Shown: positions 1 to 5,605 of the stretch, in pieces
How the letters are laid out: every line of letters begins with the position of its first letter
How positions within the stretch are numbered: position 1 is the first letter of the stretch
Source of the DNA: Chloroflexota bacterium
GTDB lineage: Bacteria; Chloroflexota; Dehalococcoidia; Tepidiformales; Tepidiformaceae
DNA length: 8,119 bases
Assembly (NCBI GenBank): GCA_025350285.1
Contig: JANXYE010000447.1
Span: forward strand, 1-8,119
Direction of reading: 5' to 3'
Translations under genes and position numbers: made by a program
The notes under the pieces: model-generated
What the model was told of the DNA's origin: nothing
What the model saw: only the letters and a program-made list of their open reading frames with translations
Databases searched by the model: none

Positions 1-1953
1 GAGACCCGTTCACGCGCCGTCTCCTTCGATGGCCAGTCATTCGGCCACTCCGGACCGTACGAGCGGATCGAGGGCCTCGCGCACTTCGCCATCGACCCGG
101 CGGACACGGCGAACAGCCAGATCGTCGATCTCTCGTTGGCGGAACGGGGCGCGGATGGGCTCGTTAGCTTCGACGCCGATTTCCGCATCCTCCAGGCCAT
201 TGACCCCGCGCGGCGTTCCGGCCGGCTCCTTTTCGACATCCTCAACCGCGGGGGCATGCCGGCCCTCGGGTTCTTCAACAACACGGTCCCGCCCCTCGCG
301 CCGACGGATCTGATCCCCGTGGGCAACGGGCACCTCTTTCGCCACGGCTGGACAGTCGCCTGGTGCGGCTGGCAATGGGATGTCCCGCGCGGCACGCCCG
401 GCCTGCTCGGGCTGACCGCCCCGCAAGCGGTCGTAAACGGGCGGCCCATCCCCGGACCGGTTTGTGTGCAAATCGTGCGCAACAGCCCGGCGGCCAGCGT
501 CCGCCTCTGCGATGTACTCGGCGCCACCATGTTCGTCCCCTACTTCGCCGCCGACGTGGACGAACCCGGCGCCCGTATGACCGTGCAGGACTGGCCAGAC
601 GGTCCGCGCACCGACATCCCTCGCGGGCGGTGGCGGTTCGCCCTCGAGGAAAACGGCCAGCTCACGGCCGACGACGCGAACGTCTGGCTCGAAGGCGGCT
701 TCGAGCCGGGCAAGGTCTACGACGTCTTCTACACGACGCGCATCTGTCCGGTCGTGGGCTGCGGGCTGCTCTCGGCCCGCGACTTCGCCAGCTTCCTGCG
801 CTACGGGTTGTCCGAGGAAGGGAATCCCTGCGCCGGGACGCTGAAGCGTGCCCACACGTTCGGCGTCTCCCAGAGCGGCCGCTTCCTGCGCACGTTCCTG
901 TACCACGGCCTGAACGTAGATGAGGCCGGCCGCCGGGTCTTCGACGGTGTAAATCCGCACGTCGCGGGTGGGCGGCGGGGCGAGTTCAACCACCGCCACG
1001 CCCAGCCATCGGTGGAAGTCACGCCAGGGTTCGGCCACCTGCCGCCACACTCCGACGAAGGTCTGCTGGCCCGTCAGCGGGCGGCCGGCGCGATGCCGAA
1101 GGTGATGTACACCAACTCGAGCGCCGAATACTGGCGGGGAGACGCGGCCCTCTCGCACATCAGGCCAGAAGGCGCGGACATCGAACTCGACGGCGCCGTC
1201 CGGAGCTACCTGCTCGCGGGCACGCAGCACGGCGTCGGCGTCTGGCCGCTCGCCTGGATGTCGCCGCTCCCCGAAGGCCCGCGTGTCGGGAACTGGATGA
1301 ACGCCGTCGATCAACGGCCCTTGATGCGGGCCGCGCTCGCGAACCTGGACGCCTGGAGCGCCGATGGCGGCGAGCCCCCGCCGAGCGCCGTGCCCCACGC
1401 GGCGGAGGGCACGGCCATCCCTCGTGCTGAGGCGAACGCGGCCTTCGCGGCTGTACCTGGCGCGACGATGGCGAACGCCGCCCGGATGCGTTTCATTCAG
1501 CACATGGAGCTTGGTCCGCGGGCGAACGAGGGGATAGGCCAATGGCCGGCGGAGATCGGCGAGGCCTACCCGGCGCTCGTTTCGGCGCTTGATGCGGACC
1601 GGAACGAACTCGCCGGAGTCCGCGCGATGGAGCTGCGCGTCCCCCTCGCGACCTACACCGGCTGGAACCCCCGCCACCCGTCGATCGGCGCGTCGGACCA
1701 GCTCGCGCGATACGTCGGCTCCACCTTCCCGTTCGCGGCCACGAAGGTGGAGCGAGAGCAGACCGGCGATCCGCGGCCCTCCATCGCCGAGCGCTACTCC
1801 GCCCGCGCGAGCTACGAATCGGCCGTGCGGGCGGCCGCGAAGGACCTCCTGGCGGAGCGCTGGCTGCTCGAAGAAGACGTGCCCGGCGTAATCAAGGCGG
1901 CGCTGGCCAAGTACGACGCGTTCCTCGCGGGCGTGGCTTCCGTCCCGGCCTGA
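1..1953 (+). CDS. alpha/beta hydrolase domain-containing protein, 5' end outside window
   Basis: The frame is open from the first base to TGA at 1951-1953, giving 650 visible codons. The first in-window ATG (position 136) is not the start, because conserved-looking sequence precedes it (SRAVSFDGQSFGHSGPYERI, then an AHFAIDP stretch). Probably only a few to a few tens of residues are missing. The protein resembles the large 'alpha/beta hydrolase domain' family (Pfam Abhydrolase_10). Visible landmarks are the nucleophile-elbow-like motif GVSQSGRFLR, with the likely nucleophile Ser at codon 868-870 (window residue 290), followed by a DGVNPHVAGGRRGEFNHR block. A GTQHG motif has His at 1228-1230 (window residue 410) and is a plausible catalytic histidine. 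No signal peptide can be judged because the N-terminus is cut. Members are mostly uncharacterised esterase- or amidase-like hydrolases, so the substrate is unknown. The gene is convergent with the kinase gene to its right and has no clear partner. Confidence 0.85.
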   Translation, partial: ETRSRAVSFDGQSFGHSGPYERIEGLAHFAIDPADTANSQIVDLSLAERGADGLVSFDADFRILQAIDPARRSGRLLFDILNRGGMPALGFFNNTVPPLAPTDLIPVGNGHLFRHGWTVAWCGWQWDVPRGTPGLLGLTAPQAVVNGRPIPGPVCVQIVRNSPAASVRLCDVLGATMFVPYFAADVDEPGARMTVQDWPDGPRTDIPRGRWRFALEENGQLTADDANVWLEGGFEPGKVYDVFYTTRICPVVGCGLLSARDFASFLRYGLSEEGNPCAGTLKRAHTFGVSQSGRFLRTFLYHGLNVDEAGRRVFDGVNPHVAGGRRGEFNHRHAQPSVEVTPGFGHLPPHSDEGLLARQRAAGAMPKVMYTNSSAEYWRGDAALSHIRPEGADIELDGAVRSYLLAGTQHGVGVWPLAWMSPLPEGPRVGNWMNAVDQRPLMRAALANLDAWSADGGEPPPSAVPHAAEGTAIPRAEANAAFAAVPGATMANAARMRFIQHMELGPRANEGIGQWPAEIGEAYPALVSALDADRNELAGVRAMELRVPLATYTGWNPRHPSIGASDQLARYVGSTFPFAATKVEREQTGDPRPSIAERYSARASYESAVRAAAKDLLAERWLLEEDVPGVIKAALAKYDAFLAGVASVPA

Positions 1954-1963
1954 CCACCCAGGC
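1948..1963 (+). other. small inverted repeat across the hydrolase stop codon
   Basis: GCCTG (1948-1952) and CAGGC (1959-1963) are complementary around a 6-nt loop, directly at the hydrolase stop. A self-complementary GGCGCGCGCC follows at 1961-1970. There is no T-tract, so this is at best a weak, non-canonical transcription end signal. Confidence 0.2.
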
Positions 1964-2005
1964 GCGCGCCAAGATCTACCGCCCAACCTTTACCCGCGAC
2001 GAGAG

Positions 2006-2091
2006 GGCTACGCTCAGCGCAGGCGGAGCTGCCCGGCTCCTCCAGCAGGCTACGCTCAGGGCGCAGATGGAGCTGCCCGGCTCCTCCGGCA
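2006..2091. repeat. two tandem copies of an intergenic repeat (about 42 and 44 bp)
   Basis: Copy 1 (2006-2047) and copy 2 (2048-2091) both begin GGCTACGCTCAG, share GGAGCTGCCCGGCTCCTCC and end in GCA. They differ by a few substitutions and a 2-bp length change in the middle. Each contains a small hairpin, GGAGC-TGCCCG-GCTCC (2025-2040 and 2069-2084). The pair fills much of the 173-bp gap (1954-2126) between the convergent hydrolase and kinase genes. A related copy lies in the opposite orientation near 7853-7888. The placement at the 3' ends of genes is like REP-type or terminator-associated repeats. No other gene is visible in this gap. Confidence 0.75.
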
Positions 2092-2126
2092 GTCGCCTAT
2101 GGCCTGCCGTCTACCGCCTACGACGG

Positions 2127-2975
2127 CTACTTCGCCGTCCCCTGCCCGAACGCGGTCTCCATCGACCCGAGGTTTTCGCCCGCTCGCATCGTGAGCGCCG
2201 CCGCCAGGAACTCCTTGTCGCCGAGGAGCGCCTCGTTCGGCGTGTACATGCGCCCGTATCGTTCGAGGTAGAGCAACTGCTTGCCGGCGAGGAACGTCTG
2301 GCGCTGGGTCTCGCCTTCGAAGTGACCCGCGTCCATCGCTTTGCTGAATGCCTTCGCGACGATCCGGTTCTGCCGCCACTTCTCCTTGAGGCTTCGCTTC
2401 GGCGCTTTCTCGCCGTAGTTCACCTCGCGGGCCTTCTCCGGGTTCATGAAGAGTGCGGCCATGCTCACGTCTTTGAGCGGCGACGTCAGGATCGGCTCCA
2501 TGTACATACGCACGAGGTCGCGGATTTCTTCGCGCGAAGCGCCGAAGCCGTCCTGCAGCATCACGCCCTGTGACCGGATCATGTGCCCGGCCATCCGATC
2601 CCACGCCTCTTCGTGTCCGAGCGCGGCCTCGACCATGGCGTGGAAGAGGTCGCGCGTGTCATCATCCAGCCGCGAAACGACGCCCCAATCGAGCATCGCC
2701 AGGCGTCCGTCCGGCATCAGGAAGAGGTTCCCGGCGTGGATGTCGGCGTGGGACATGCCCGCTCCGAGGGCGGTCAGCACCCACGCCCGGAGCAGGTCGC
2801 GCACGAGCGGCGCCGGGTCCACGCCGTACGCCCGGGCCAGCTCGAGGTTGTCGATCGGGCCGCCTTCGATGAACTCCATCGTCAACACGCGCCGCCCGCA
2901 GAACTCTTCGTAGACCTGAGGGATGACCAGCCGCCGGAGCCCGAAGCGCTCGTAGAGGCCGCGGAAGTAGGCCAT
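2127..2975 (-). CDS. C-terminal fragment of the ABC1 kinase, 282 aa from an internal ATG
   Basis: This is the same frame as the N-terminal half, reopened after the TAG. The first ATG (codon 212 of the full frame, MAYFRGLYERFG) lies ten codons past the stop, after the ExD segment. Only a weak GAAG-like SD precedes it. The fragment carries RRVLTMEFIEGG, the catalytic HADIHAGN and the DWG motif, and ends ...FGQGTAK. It lacks the ATP-binding lysine and the ExD glutamate, so independent function is unlikely. Its conservation shows that the locus was recently, or still is, one full-length gene. Confidence 0.55.
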   Translation of the reverse strand: MAYFRGLYERFGLRRLVIPQVYEEFCGRRVLTMEFIEGGPIDNLELARAYGVDPAPLVRDLLRAWVLTALGAGMSHADIHAGNLFLMPDGRLAMLDWGVVSRLDDDTRDLFHAMVEAALGHEEAWDRMAGHMIRSQGVMLQDGFGASREEIRDLVRMYMEPILTSPLKDVSMAALFMNPEKAREVNYGEKAPKRSLKEKWRQNRIVAKAFSKAMDAGHFEGETQRQTFLAGKQLLYLERYGRMYTPNEALLGDKEFLAAALTMRAGENLGSMETAFGQGTAK

Positions 2976-3005
2976 CGTGCGGACTTCGTTGCGCAGGTCC
3001 AGCTC

Positions 3006-3008
3006 CTA
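3006..3008 (-). other. in-frame amber codon (TAG) inside the ABC1 kinase
   Basis: The plus-strand CTA at 3006-3008 reads TAG on the kinase strand in the context CAG CAG ATC GCG TAG GAG CTG GAC. ABC1 homologues commonly read ...(E/K)ELDxxxE here, so a single GAG-to-TAG change explains it. TAG also terminates this kinase (2127), the ligase (4942) and the SDR (5606), so general TAG reassignment is not supported. Confidence 0.8.
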
Positions 3009-3608
3009 CGCGATCTGCTGGCGAAGGCCGACGAGGTAAGCGACCGCGTTCCCCGCTGGCTCGACGCCCTGGCGGGCAAGGAAGCGCGCCACCGGCTCCA
3101 TCAGGTCCATATCCGTGGCGACGACGCGCCCCATGCCGGGCCGGATAACCTTGACCGCCGCCTCTCGCCCATCGTGCAAGCGCGCGCGGTGGACGACCGC
3201 GATCGACGCCGCCGCCACCGGTTCGTGGCTGAACTCGGAGAACATCGACTCGATCGTTCGCCCCAGTTCCGCTTCCACGATCTTGCGGACGAGCGGCCAG
3301 GGCAACGGCGGGCCCTGGTCCAGGCACGAGCGGAACTCCTCAGCGATGGCCATCGGGATGATCGCGGGTGACGACGCAACCGCCTGCCCGAACTTCACGT
3401 AGGTCGCCCCGAGCCGCTCGAAGATGCGCCGGATCGCGTGCGCGGCCGTGCGGTCATGCCGCCGTAGCGCGCGGCTCCAGGCGTAGGGCGCGAACTCCTC
3501 CGCCGCCCGCCAGCCGATTTCGGCCGCCCGCCCCGCGAGGTGTACGCGGCCCGGGTGGGGAAGGGCGATTGGTTTGGGTTCGATGTAGGTGGCCGCTTCG
3601 TCCAGCAT
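3006..3608 (-). CDS. N-terminal fragment of the ABC1 kinase, 200 aa, ending at the internal TAG
   Basis: This is the product if the amber codon terminates translation. It starts MLDEAATYIEPKPIALPHPG and contains the KxGQ segment, the Ala-rich loop (AAASIAVVHRA, where many family members have Q in place of the first V) and Lys153. It lacks the ExD, HxD and DxG motifs, so it could not be an active kinase. It is listed separately because an automatic caller would report it. It is best read as half of the broken gene. Confidence 0.6.
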   Translation of the reverse strand: MLDEAATYIEPKPIALPHPGRVHLAGRAAEIGWRAAEEFAPYAWSRALRRHDRTAAHAIRRIFERLGATYVKFGQAVASSPAIIPMAIAEEFRSCLDQGPPLPWPLVRKIVEAELGRTIESMFSEFSHEPVAAASIAVVHRARLHDGREAAVKVIRPGMGRVVATDMDLMEPVARFLARQGVEPAGNAVAYLVGLRQQIA

Positions 3609-3672
3609 TGGAGAGACCTTCGCATGCGCGCGGCGAAGGCGCATCGCCCGGCGGCGGCCTACTATCGGGGAG
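3609..3672. promoter_or_regulatory. divergent promoter region between kinase and MurF-like ligase
   Basis: These 64 bp separate the two divergent starts. TACTAT at 3660-3665 lies 7 nt before the ligase ATG and fits a -10 (TANNNT) element for a leaderless transcript. Read on the other strand, GATAGT at the overlapping positions 3661-3666 matches TATAAT at four of six bases and could serve the kinase. A GAAGG Shine-Dalgarno for the kinase lies at 3617-3621 on the minus strand. CGCATGCG (3621-3628) is a short palindrome that could bind a regulator. No good -35 is visible on either side. Confidence 0.45.
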
Positions 3673-4944
3673 ATGGGCATCCTCGCATCGGTTTGGTCCT
3701 TGCGCGACTACGAAACGCGAATAGAGGCGCGCTACCGTGCGGTGCTGAGACTGTCGCGGCCTTTGCTGCGGGCCACGAGGTGGCGGGGGTCCACACTCGC
3801 CCGCCGCCAGCGGGTTGTGGCAATCGTGGGCAGCCAGGGCAAGACGACGGCGACCCGCTGCGTCCGCGCCGCCCTTGGTCTCCCCGCGATGGCGCTCGCC
3901 GAGGAGTCGGCCAACCACCGGGGACGCATGGCGATGGTGCTCCTTCGCCAGTCGCCGTTCAGGCGCTATGCCACCGTCGAAAGTGGCATAGCGAGCCCGG
4001 GGCAGATGCGCAAACAGGTCCGCGCCATCCGTCCGGTCATCACCGTCGTAACGAGCATTGGCACCGAGCACCTCCGCTCGTTCGGCAGCCTCGAACGCCT
4101 GCGCGACGAAAAGGCCGATGCCCTCCGTGTGCTTCCGCCCGGCGGCAGGGCGGTCGTAAACGGTGACGACGAGAACGTCCGCTGGATGGCCACACAGACC
4201 AGCGCCCGCGTCGTTACCTACGGGTTCGACGAGGGGAACGACGTCCGCGCCTCGAATGCCGCGCTCGATTGGCCGCGCGGGACGACCTTCACCGTTTCCG
4301 CCGGAGGCCGGGAGTATGCCGTCCGGACGCGACTCATCGGGCGGACGATGGTCTACGCCGCGCTGGCCGGGCTCGCCGTCGCCCACTCCGAGGGGGTGGA
4401 CCTCGACGCTGCCATCGCCCGCCTCTCGCGGATGCGCCCAACTCGCCGCCGCAACCAGCCGATCCGCCTCGCGAGCGGCGCCTTGGCGCTCGCGGACGAC
4501 ATCAACGGTTCGATCGAGACGGTCGAGGCGGCGCTCGCGTTGTTGCGAGAACTGCCCGCCCGGCGGCGCTTCATCGTCCTCGGCCAATTAGAGATGCCAC
4601 CTGGCCCACAACGGGCGGCCTACCGCCGCATCGGCGCGATAGCTGGAAAGGTCGCCGACCGGGTGCTCATCGTCGGCCAGTTGGAGCAGTACTGGCCCAG
4701 CCTTCGTGACGCCGGCTTCGCGAAGGCGGACTTGTCGGTGGTGGCCACCGCGACCGACGCTATCGACATCCTCCGCGATGAACTTGGTCCCGGGGACGTG
4801 GTCTTGCTGAAGGGCCGTGCCGAGCAGCGGCTGATCCGTGTTGGCCTGGGCCTCGCCGGCCGAACGGTGCGCTGCCGCCGCGAGACCTGTCGGCTCCCCA
4901 ACGACTTCTGCGACGCCTGTCCCCTGCTCGAAAGGGGGCGGTAG
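3673..4944 (+). CDS. MurF-like Mur ligase family protein with a Cys-rich C-terminus
   Basis: The protein has 423 residues, from ATG at 3673 to TAG at 4942-4944. It shows the ATP-dependent Mur ligase core: P-loop GSQGKTT (53-59), VESGIASPGQM (E103, like the MurF ElGmsxpGE block) and VVTSIGTEHLRSFGSLERLRDEK (124-147, with H133 and K147, the latter at the usual carbamylated-lysine site). It also has NGDDEN, a MurF-like C-domain DDINGS (275-280), RRRFIVLGQLEMP and VVLLKGRAEQRL. Only about 50 residues precede the P-loop, so the usual MurF UDP-substrate-binding N-domain is absent. The last 23 residues hold four Cys (401, 406, 413, 416; C-x4-C-x6-C-x2-C), a possible metal site. Mur ligases form peptide bonds between amino acids and peptidoglycan or other carboxyl substrates; the substrate here is unknown. 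The start is chosen because upstream ATGs (such as 3589) run into the divergent kinase gene and a -10-like box sits just upstream. No GatD-like partner is adjacent, so this is not an evident MurT. Confidence 0.85.
   Translation: MGILASVWSLRDYETRIEARYRAVLRLSRPLLRATRWRGSTLARRQRVVAIVGSQGKTTATRCVRAALGLPAMALAEESANHRGRMAMVLLRQSPFRRYATVESGIASPGQMRKQVRAIRPVITVVTSIGTEHLRSFGSLERLRDEKADALRVLPPGGRAVVNGDDENVRWMATQTSARVVTYGFDEGNDVRASNAALDWPRGTTFTVSAGGREYAVRTRLIGRTMVYAALAGLAVAHSEGVDLDAAIARLSRMRPTRRRNQPIRLASGALALADDINGSIETVEAALALLRELPARRRFIVLGQLEMPPGPQRAAYRRIGAIAGKVADRVLIVGQLEQYWPSLRDAGFAKADLSVVATATDAIDILRDELGPGDVVLLKGRAEQRLIRVGLGLAGRTVRCRRETCRLPNDFCDACPLLERGR
3964..3993. repeat. perfect 11-bp inverted repeat inside the ligase coding region
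   Basis: CGCTATGCCAC (3964-3974) and GTGGCATAGCG (3983-3993) are exact reverse complements with an 8-nt loop, CGTCGAAA. The repeat encodes part of RRYATVESGIASPG, just before the conserved E103 block. It may be an intragenic operator, an mRNA hairpin or chance under codon constraint. Confidence 0.8.
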
Positions 4945-5020
4945 TACCAGCACGGTGCCGAAGAGGGAAGTATTCGCCGCCAAGAAGTCAAGTCTCTCCA
5001 GGACCAGGCGCCGTCGAGCA

Positions 5021-5072
5021 TTGGCCCCTTGGCCCCTTGGCCCCTTGGCCCCTTGGCCCCTTGGCCCCTTGG
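5021..5072. repeat. octanucleotide tandem repeat (TTGGCCCC, 6.5 copies)
   Basis: There are six exact consecutive TTGGCCCC units (5021-5068) plus a terminal TTGG (5069-5072), with no mismatch. The array ends in TTGGC-G-GCCAA (5069-5079), so the final GCCAA can pair with any of the seven TTGGC segments. The unit length is not a multiple of three. The perfect identity suggests recent slippage expansion and probable copy-number variation between strains. Confidence 0.97.
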
Positions 5073-5160
5073 CGGCCAAAGTCTGGGGCGTCAGTCATCC
5101 TGGCAACTTGGCCTTCGCTGCCCTCGAAGCCCGGTCCGGGGTACGCTTTCGGACGGTGCC

Positions 5161-5170
5161 GGAGGGGGAG
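5161..5170 (+). promoter_or_regulatory. Shine-Dalgarno that fixes the membrane-protein start
   Basis: GGAGGGGGAG ends 8 nt before ATG 5179. This selects 5179 over the in-frame ATGs at 5029 and 5086-type positions upstream, which would translate the octamer array. Confidence 0.7.
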
Positions 5171-5178
5171 ATCCGCTG

Positions 5179-5595
5179 ATGCGTGTCGATTCGCTCAAGC
5201 CAGGCCACCCGGTGGGCCGGGCGCTCGCCGCTGCGGCCGTGTTCGCGGCGGTCGCGAGCGCTGGACTGACCATCTTCCCGCCGCTCCTGCTCATCCTCCT
5301 GTTCGTCATCGGCCCGGCCGCCTGCGCCTTCTTCTTCGCCGGCCGTCCCGCTGATGGCGAAACCTTCATGGCGAACGGGTACGCCACCTCGTTCACCGCC
5401 GGCCTCACCGGGGCGATCTGGCTGGGCATCTTCGCCGACGACAGCACCGAGCCGGCGGCCGTGGCCGTTGGCTCGATCGTCAGCTTTGTCCTGCTCACGT
5501 TCTTCGCGACCGCCGGCTGCTACATCGCCGGGCGCTGGCTCGAAAAGCGCGCTCTCGCCGAAGCGCGCACTCCCGCCCGCTACCGCGACCGCTGA
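5179..5595 (+). CDS. small integral membrane protein, four predicted helices, unknown function
   Basis: The protein has 138 residues, starting MRVDSLKPGHPVGRAL. I do not recognise a family. Hydrophobic segments lie at about 15-33 (Ala/Val-rich), 35-54 (PLLLILLFVIGPAACAFFFA), 70-86 (SFTAGLTGAIWLGIFA) and 93-117 (AVAVGSIVSFVLLTFFATAGCYIA). The short hydrophilic loop 56-68 contains RPADGE, and an acidic DDSTE loop sits at 87-91. The C-terminus is basic (RWLEKRALAEARTPARYRDR), which by the positive-inside rule suggests a cytoplasmic tail. There are no catalytic motifs. The stop (5593-5595) lies 10 bp from the end of the convergent SDR gene, with no room for separate terminators. The start is well supported by a strong SD. 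It could be a small integrity, transport-accessory or stress membrane protein, but nothing in the sequence decides this. Confidence 0.75.
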   Translation: MRVDSLKPGHPVGRALAAAAVFAAVASAGLTIFPPLLLILLFVIGPAACAFFFAGRPADGETFMANGYATSFTAGLTGAIWLGIFADDSTEPAAVAVGSIVSFVLLTFFATAGCYIAGRWLEKRALAEARTPARYRDR

Positions 5596-5605
5596 GGCCC
5601 CCTCC

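Larger units (their letters stand above)
2127..3608 (-). pseudogene. ABC1/AarF (UbiB-like) atypical kinase, interrupted by one in-frame TAG
   Basis: On the minus strand one frame runs from ATG at 3608 to TAG at 2127-2129 with a single internal stop, TAG at 3006-3008 (codon 201). Reading through it gives 493 residues. The order of ABC1/ADCK/UbiB motifs is complete: KxGQ as KFGQ (72-75), the Ala-rich loop AAAS (132-135), the ATP-binding Lys in AAVKV (K153), ExD as ELD (202-204, immediately after the stop), HADIHAGN (catalytic D289, metal-binding N294) and DWG in place of DFG (307-309). ABC1 proteins are ATPase/kinase-like and are linked to quinone and isoprenoid-lipid metabolism in other bacteria. 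The start at 3608 is preferred because GAAGG lies 8 nt upstream. The in-frame ATGs at 3644 and 3680 lack a properly spaced SD, and the latter would overlap the divergent ligase gene. Everything else is intact, so the stop is recent, tolerated or a sequence error. Confidence 0.85.
4945..5178. other. intergenic region with octamer array and SD-like direct repeats
   Basis: This is the 234-bp gap between the ligase and the small membrane protein. It contains the TTGGCCCC array (5021-5072) and a 17-nt direct repeat flanking it (4952-4968 and 5153-5169, both beginning ACGGTGCCG, 15 of 17 identical). The second copy supplies the Shine-Dalgarno of the next gene. TACGCT at 5142-5147 is a weak -10 candidate. 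One frame is open through the whole gap (see findings), but its composition is dominated by the array. No convincing terminator with a T-tract is seen after the ligase. Confidence 0.5.

Noticed and set aside
37..1986. 649-codon open frame antisense to the alpha/beta hydrolase
   Set aside because: It mirrors a G+C-rich, codon-biased gene. The translation is Arg/Gly/Val-rich with no recognisable motif, while the plus strand has clear hydrolase motifs.
3006..3008. TAG as a pyrrolysine or generally reassigned codon
   Set aside because: TAG ends three genes here at natural C-termini, and a glutamate codon one base away fits the family. No pyl gene is seen.
2583..3371. 262-codon plus-strand frame opposite the kinase
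   Set aside because: It spans the amber site on the opposite strand but has no motif. The minus-strand kinase motifs are unmistakable on both sides of the stop.
3589..3672. Upstream ATG 3589 for the MurF-like ligase
   Set aside because: It would overlap the kinase start on the other strand, adds an Arg-rich tail without homology, and removes the -10-like box from its expected place.
3454..4587. 377-codon open frame antisense to the MurF-like ligase and overlapping the kinase start
   Set aside because: It crosses the divergent promoter and both real genes and has no domain signature. It is an effect of high G+C.
5021..5072. CRISPR array reading of the tandem repeat
   Set aside because: The units are 8 bp and directly abutting, with no spacers, and there are no cas genes.
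5029..5178. N-terminal extension of the membrane protein through the octamer array (MAPWPLGPLAPWPLG...)
   Set aside because: The extension is made of the DNA repeat, has no SD, and the start at 5179 has a strong SD at 8 nt.
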